Below, one piece after another: positions 63,384 through 64,000 of a DNA stretch of 64,000 nt. Every line of letters begins with the position of its first letter. The first letter of the stretch is position 1. A program made the translations under genes and the position numbers. Source of the stretch: an uncultured Alphaproteobacteria bacterium (GTDB lineage: Bacteria > Pseudomonadota > Alphaproteobacteria > Caulobacterales > Caulobacteraceae). The stretch lies in NCBI GenBank assembly GCA_903909375.1, contig CAIVVM010000041.1:1-64000 (forward strand), given 5' to 3'. Under the pieces are notes generated by a model. It was not told the DNA's origin. It ran no database searches and saw nothing but the letters and a program-made list of their open reading frames with translations.

Positions 63384-64000
63384 GCGGGCGTCAGGGCCTC
63401 GGTCAGCACGCCTGACAGGCTCATGCGGGCTGCGGCCTCGATCCTCACCGGCACGATCTGGCCGATCATATGCGGCGCCGCCATGGCATGGACCGCCTGC
63501 AGATAGGGGCTGCGGCCGATCAGCTGACCCTCATGGCGGCCCGGGCGCTCGAACAACACAGGCAGGATCCGGCCCACCTGGCTCTGGTTGAACGCGCGCG
63601 CCTGTTCGTCCAGCAGGGCGTTGAGGCGCGCCAGCCGCTCGTCCTTGACCTCTTCGGCCACCTGGCCCGGCATGGCCGCAGCCGGGGTGCCGGGACGCCG
63701 GGAGTATTTGAACGTGAAGGCCGAGGCGTAGTTCACATCGCGGACCAGCTGCAGTGTCGCCTCGAAGTCGGATTCCCTTTCGCCCGGAAACCCCACGATG
63801 AAGTCGCCGGAGATCGCCATGTCGGCCCGGCTCGCGCGGATCTTCTCGATCAATCGAACATAGCTTTCCGCCGTATGGGCGCGGTTCATGGCCTTCAGGA
63901 TCTTGTCCGACCCCGACTGCACCGGCAGGTGCAGATAGGGCATCAGCGCGTCCAGATCGCCGTGCGCGGCGATCAAGGCGTCGTCCATGTCGCGCGGGTG
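63380..64000 (-). CDS. miaB: tRNA-2-methylthio-N6-dimethylallyladenosine synthase, 3' part
   Basis: A radical-SAM methylthiotransferase that modifies A37 of tRNAs reading UNN codons. Only the C-terminal 206 codons are in the window; the frame runs through the right edge (HPRD before an internal Met). Visible are [21 protein letters not shown], the [17 protein letters not shown] segment, [15 protein letters not shown] and the C-terminal TRAM domain ([25 protein letters not shown]). The N-terminal domain with the two iron-sulfur clusters is outside. It heads the coupled miaB-ybeZ-ybeY-corC series. Confidence 0.95.
   Translation of the reverse strand, partial: HPRDMDDALIAAHGDLDALMPYLHLPVQSGSDKILKAMNRAHTAESYVRLIEKIRASRADMAISGDFIVGFPGERESDFEATLQLVRDVNYASAFTFKYSRRPGTPAAAMPGQVAEEVKDERLARLNALLDEQARAFNQSQVGRILPVLFERPGRHEGQLIGRSPYLQAVHAMAAPHMIGQIVPVRIEAAARMSLSGVLTEALTPA

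Overview
The window is chromosomal DNA from a GC-rich alphaproteobacterium, most likely in the Caulobacteraceae (Phenylobacterium/Caulobacter/Brevundimonas). That placement is an inference from several features seen together: a 180-kDa-class NAD-glutamate dehydrogenase, an archaeal-type class I lysyl-tRNA synthetase, a fabA-fabB-fabI cluster, the miaB-phoH-ybeY-corC-lnt-metK-trmB order, an rpe-heparinase-like-purH order, TonB-dependent receptors and many GC-rich palindromic intergenic repeats. I see no prophage, transposase, conjugation gene, rRNA or CRISPR array.

Layout. 1-8.1 kb: end of argG, a MAPEG protein, a lipoprotein, a secreted caspase/Sel1 protein paired with a secreted SH3/glycine-zipper protein, and a TonB-dependent-type outer-membrane protein. 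8.4-11.9 kb: tRNA-Gly(GCC), a DUF6065-like protein, a tRNA-editing protein and a proteostasis group (CnoX-type thioredoxin, Lon-substrate-binding-like protein, Trm112-like protein). 11.9-16.0 kb (minus strand): unsaturated fatty-acid synthesis (fabA, fabB, fabI) with a small Oxidored-like gene and a UbiH-type hydroxylase. 16.0-18.4 kb: an SH3 protein, a 2-hydroxyacid dehydrogenase and a frameshifted DUF559 nuclease gene enclosed by 50-bp inverted repeats. 18.5-22.7 kb: rpe, a heparinase-like protein, a ZTP riboswitch and purH. 22.7-34.7 kb: NAD-GDH, an AI-2E-family permease, a HerA-like ATPase, an SDR dehydrogenase, a YkvA protein, a DMT permease and lysK. 34.7-40.7 kb: a zinc metalloprotease bordered by dispersed repeats, a histidine kinase/LuxR response-regulator pair and a PEP-CTERM protein. 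40.9-43.7 kb: MerR regulator, acyl-CoA dehydrogenase and OsmC. 43.7-46.9 kb: vsr, cysK and a C5 DNA methyltransferase on the minus strand. 47.3-50.9 kb: a compact three-gene catabolic operon (amidohydrolase, TauD-type dioxygenase, enoyl-CoA hydratase). 50.9-57.1 kb: recQ, a TonB-dependent receptor divergent from a TPR/Asp-Asn-hydroxylase protein, and ppa. 57.1-64 kb (minus strand): miaB, phoH, ybeY, corC, lnt, metK, a YkvA protein and trmB.

Most of the window is ordinary core metabolism. The parts that deserve a second look are: the caspase/SH3 pair; the inverted-repeat-bounded nuclease pseudogene together with two dispersed palindromic repeat families whose stems change in a compensatory way; cysK lying between a DNA methyltransferase and its expected Vsr repair partner; the amidohydrolase-dioxygenase-hydratase operon; and several uncharacterised cis-acting sites (tandem 13-bp repeats upstream of the kinase, palindromes before metK and the acyl-CoA dehydrogenase gene, alternative hairpins in the NAD-GDH leader). 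None is proven to be a new system from sequence alone.
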